A DNA stretch of 64,000 bases, taken from assembly GCF_000350225.1 (NCBI RefSeq), contig NW_005178929.1:142697-206696 (forward strand), written 5' to 3'. A program made the translations under genes and the position numbers. Under the pieces are notes generated by a model. That model had not been told where the DNA came from. It made no database searches and was given only the letters and a program-made list of their open reading frames with translations. Of this stretch, positions 63,010 to 64,000 are shown in pieces. Numbering within the stretch: position 1 is the stretch's first letter; each line of letters begins with the position of its first letter. This DNA is from Chondrus crispus (lineage: Eukaryota > Rhodophyta > Florideophyceae > Gigartinales > Gigartinaceae).

Positions 63010-63900
63010 TCACACGAATGCTTGAAAGATCATCGGAAAGACGGTATTCGCGAGCACAAGCACCATCCAATAGGACACGGCACACTGTGGAGGTTGTGCG
63101 GCACACATCCAGTGGTCGTCACCGCAGGACGGCTCCCTCTTTGAAAATATAAATGAAAGCGGGCGAAAAGCTCGGCAGTCTATTACCAGTGCATCCGCAG
63201 GACCTCGGTCATATCCAAATGGTGAAAAGTACCACCACAGCAAAAGGAACGGTAACGCACGCACGATGGCCTTCAAGACCATGAACTGCGCCCGTCGCTT
63301 CATCGACGACTGCGCCTGTGGGGTCACCGCTTTGGAGAGCATGGCCATCACATCGGGCAGTACCGTCCCATGCGTATCGCTTGGCTCGAGGGCTTTTTGA
63401 AAAAAGTGCGTGAAGCGATGAAGATGCAATTGAGTTGTAGCAGTAGCAAAGCGTGGGAAGTTAGTATGGCGCCTAGACATCGACCGGGGACGGGGTGTGC
63501 AAAGTAAGAAAACACGGGACTGCAGGAGAGAGGAGGATGTGGTCATACCTTTCTTTTCTGTCAACTCTTTCTCTACTTTATTCGCTTCACGGGTAAGACG
63601 TGCGTATTGGACAAAAGTGTCAGGGGCGTTTACTCGCTTCGCTTCTGCTCTGAGGTGTTTGACTTTTTTCTCCAAAGCGGGAATGCTCCCCTCCGGAAAC
63701 TGCTCCGCGTCCGCCTCCTGTGGATTTGCATCACTCGCAGGCGCCGCTTCGACGCGGTCTTTGCTGTTGCTTGCTCGTTGCGTAGTGGTGTCCGGTTCCG
63801 CAGGAGGCTGAATCAGCGGACGCTGCGCTCGCGACGCATAGGCGTCGATGAGAAGTGCGCACAGGTTCGATAACGCGCTCCCCAGAAGCACGACTTCCAT
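63010..63900 (-). CDS. GET1: GET1/WRB-like tail-anchored protein insertase subunit, one intron
   Basis: ATG at 63900 (an upstream GTG at 63948 is not used). Family plan: N-terminal membrane helix (MEVVLLGSALSNLCALLIDAY), a cytosolic coiled coil with the signature TFVQYARLTREANKVEKEL, then two further membrane helices (LKAIVRALPFLLLWWYF and SYWMVLVLANTVFPMIF). GET1/WRB with GET2 receives tail-anchored proteins from GET3 and inserts them in the ER. Between KKG and the second helix the conceptual protein has 50-70 low-quality residues that look intronic. A GT at 63548-63547 and an AG ending at 63330 (or 63393) remove 219 (or 156) nt in phase, leaving 223 or 244 residues. The loop before helix 1's partner (residues 30-75) is longer than in yeast. 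Confidence 0.72.
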   Translation of the reverse strand: MEVVLLGSALSNLCALLIDAYASRAQRPLIQPPAEPDTTTQRASNSKDRVEAAPASDANPQEADAEQFPEGSIPALEKKVKHLRAEAKRVNAPDTFVQYARLTREANKVEKELTEKKGMTTSSSLLQSRVFLLCTPRPRSMSRRHTNFPRFATATTQLHLHRFTHFFQKALEPSDTHGTVLPDVMAMLSKAVTPQAQSSMKRRAQFMVLKAIVRALPFLLLWWYFSPFGYDRGPADALVIDCRAFRPLSFIFSKREPSCGDDHWMCAAQPPQCAVSYWMVLVLANTVFPMIFQAFV

Positions 63901-64000
63901 CGCAGGTTGCGCAGGTTGCAGTGAGGCAAGTGCGACGGGGGGGTTCACTCTGTAAGGGAAAGGTGGAATGGGCGTGGAAAAGGAGAGGGAAAGAAGGGAG
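63901..64000. other. 5' flank of the GET1-like gene
   Basis: Presumed leader and promoter; nothing else seen. The window ends here. Confidence 0.5.

Overview
This is nuclear DNA from a eukaryote. Evidence: a eukaryotic Spt5 and a Ste20-family kinase, GT-AG introns, a tRNA-Gln gene, and several families of eukaryotic transposon. Introns are few and short, and at least one protein (probably two) has a plastid-type leader. A stack of chromodomain Ty3/gypsy, piggyBac-like and Crypton elements sits beside compact, nearly intronless genes. The best fit is a multicellular red alga of the Chondrus type, but this is inference and no species-specific marker was seen. There are two assembly gaps (38012-38265 and 52642-53360).

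Layout. 1-6.4 kb: a pogo/Tigger-type DDE transposase on the minus strand, then a Crypton-type tyrosine-recombinase gene whose coding region is split over two segments and is flanked by three copies of a 20-bp palindrome. 7.1 kb: tRNA-Gln(CTG). 8.9 kb: a decaying cupin gene. 11.1-17.0 kb: a very young Ty3/gypsy element on the minus strand (two 488-bp LTRs with one mismatch). 17.7-21.5 kb: two host genes, an MST-like Ste20 kinase and a SARAF-like membrane protein with one intron. 22.0-50.6 kb: three piggyBac-type elements laid end to end (a 508-bp MITE, PB1 and PB2), each junction sharing one CTAG. PB1 is interrupted by chromodomain gypsy element A (target duplication GGCGT). Element A is interrupted twice, by a solo LTR (CCCCG) and by the related gypsy element B (CTCGC). 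50.9-64 kb: a gene-dense host region with an archaeo-eukaryotic-type primase homologue, an alpha/beta hydrolase, Spt5, a small tandem paralogue of the Spt5 C-terminal domain, an eIF4B-like RRM protein, a plastid START/cyclase-like protein and a GET1/WRB-like protein.

The most unusual feature is in elements A and B. Besides gag and pol on the plus strand, both carry a long gene on the opposite strand between the chromodomain and the 3' LTR. The two copies align over hundreds of residues, and in the stretches compared the differences fall mainly at third codon positions of the antisense frame, so this looks like a real protein-coding gene of the retroelement. It appears as two overlapping frames with the same -1 step at the same place in both copies. 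The CTAG-flanked array of abutting piggyBac elements is the second unusual feature, because this superfamily normally targets TTAA.

LTR divergence and nesting agree on the order of events: PB1 first, then A (LTRs about 7% different by eye), then B inside A (under 2% plus one indel). The unrelated gypsy element at 11-17 kb is the most recent. Several start positions differ from the longest open frame, because those frames open with GTG or TTG; the first credible ATG is given instead.
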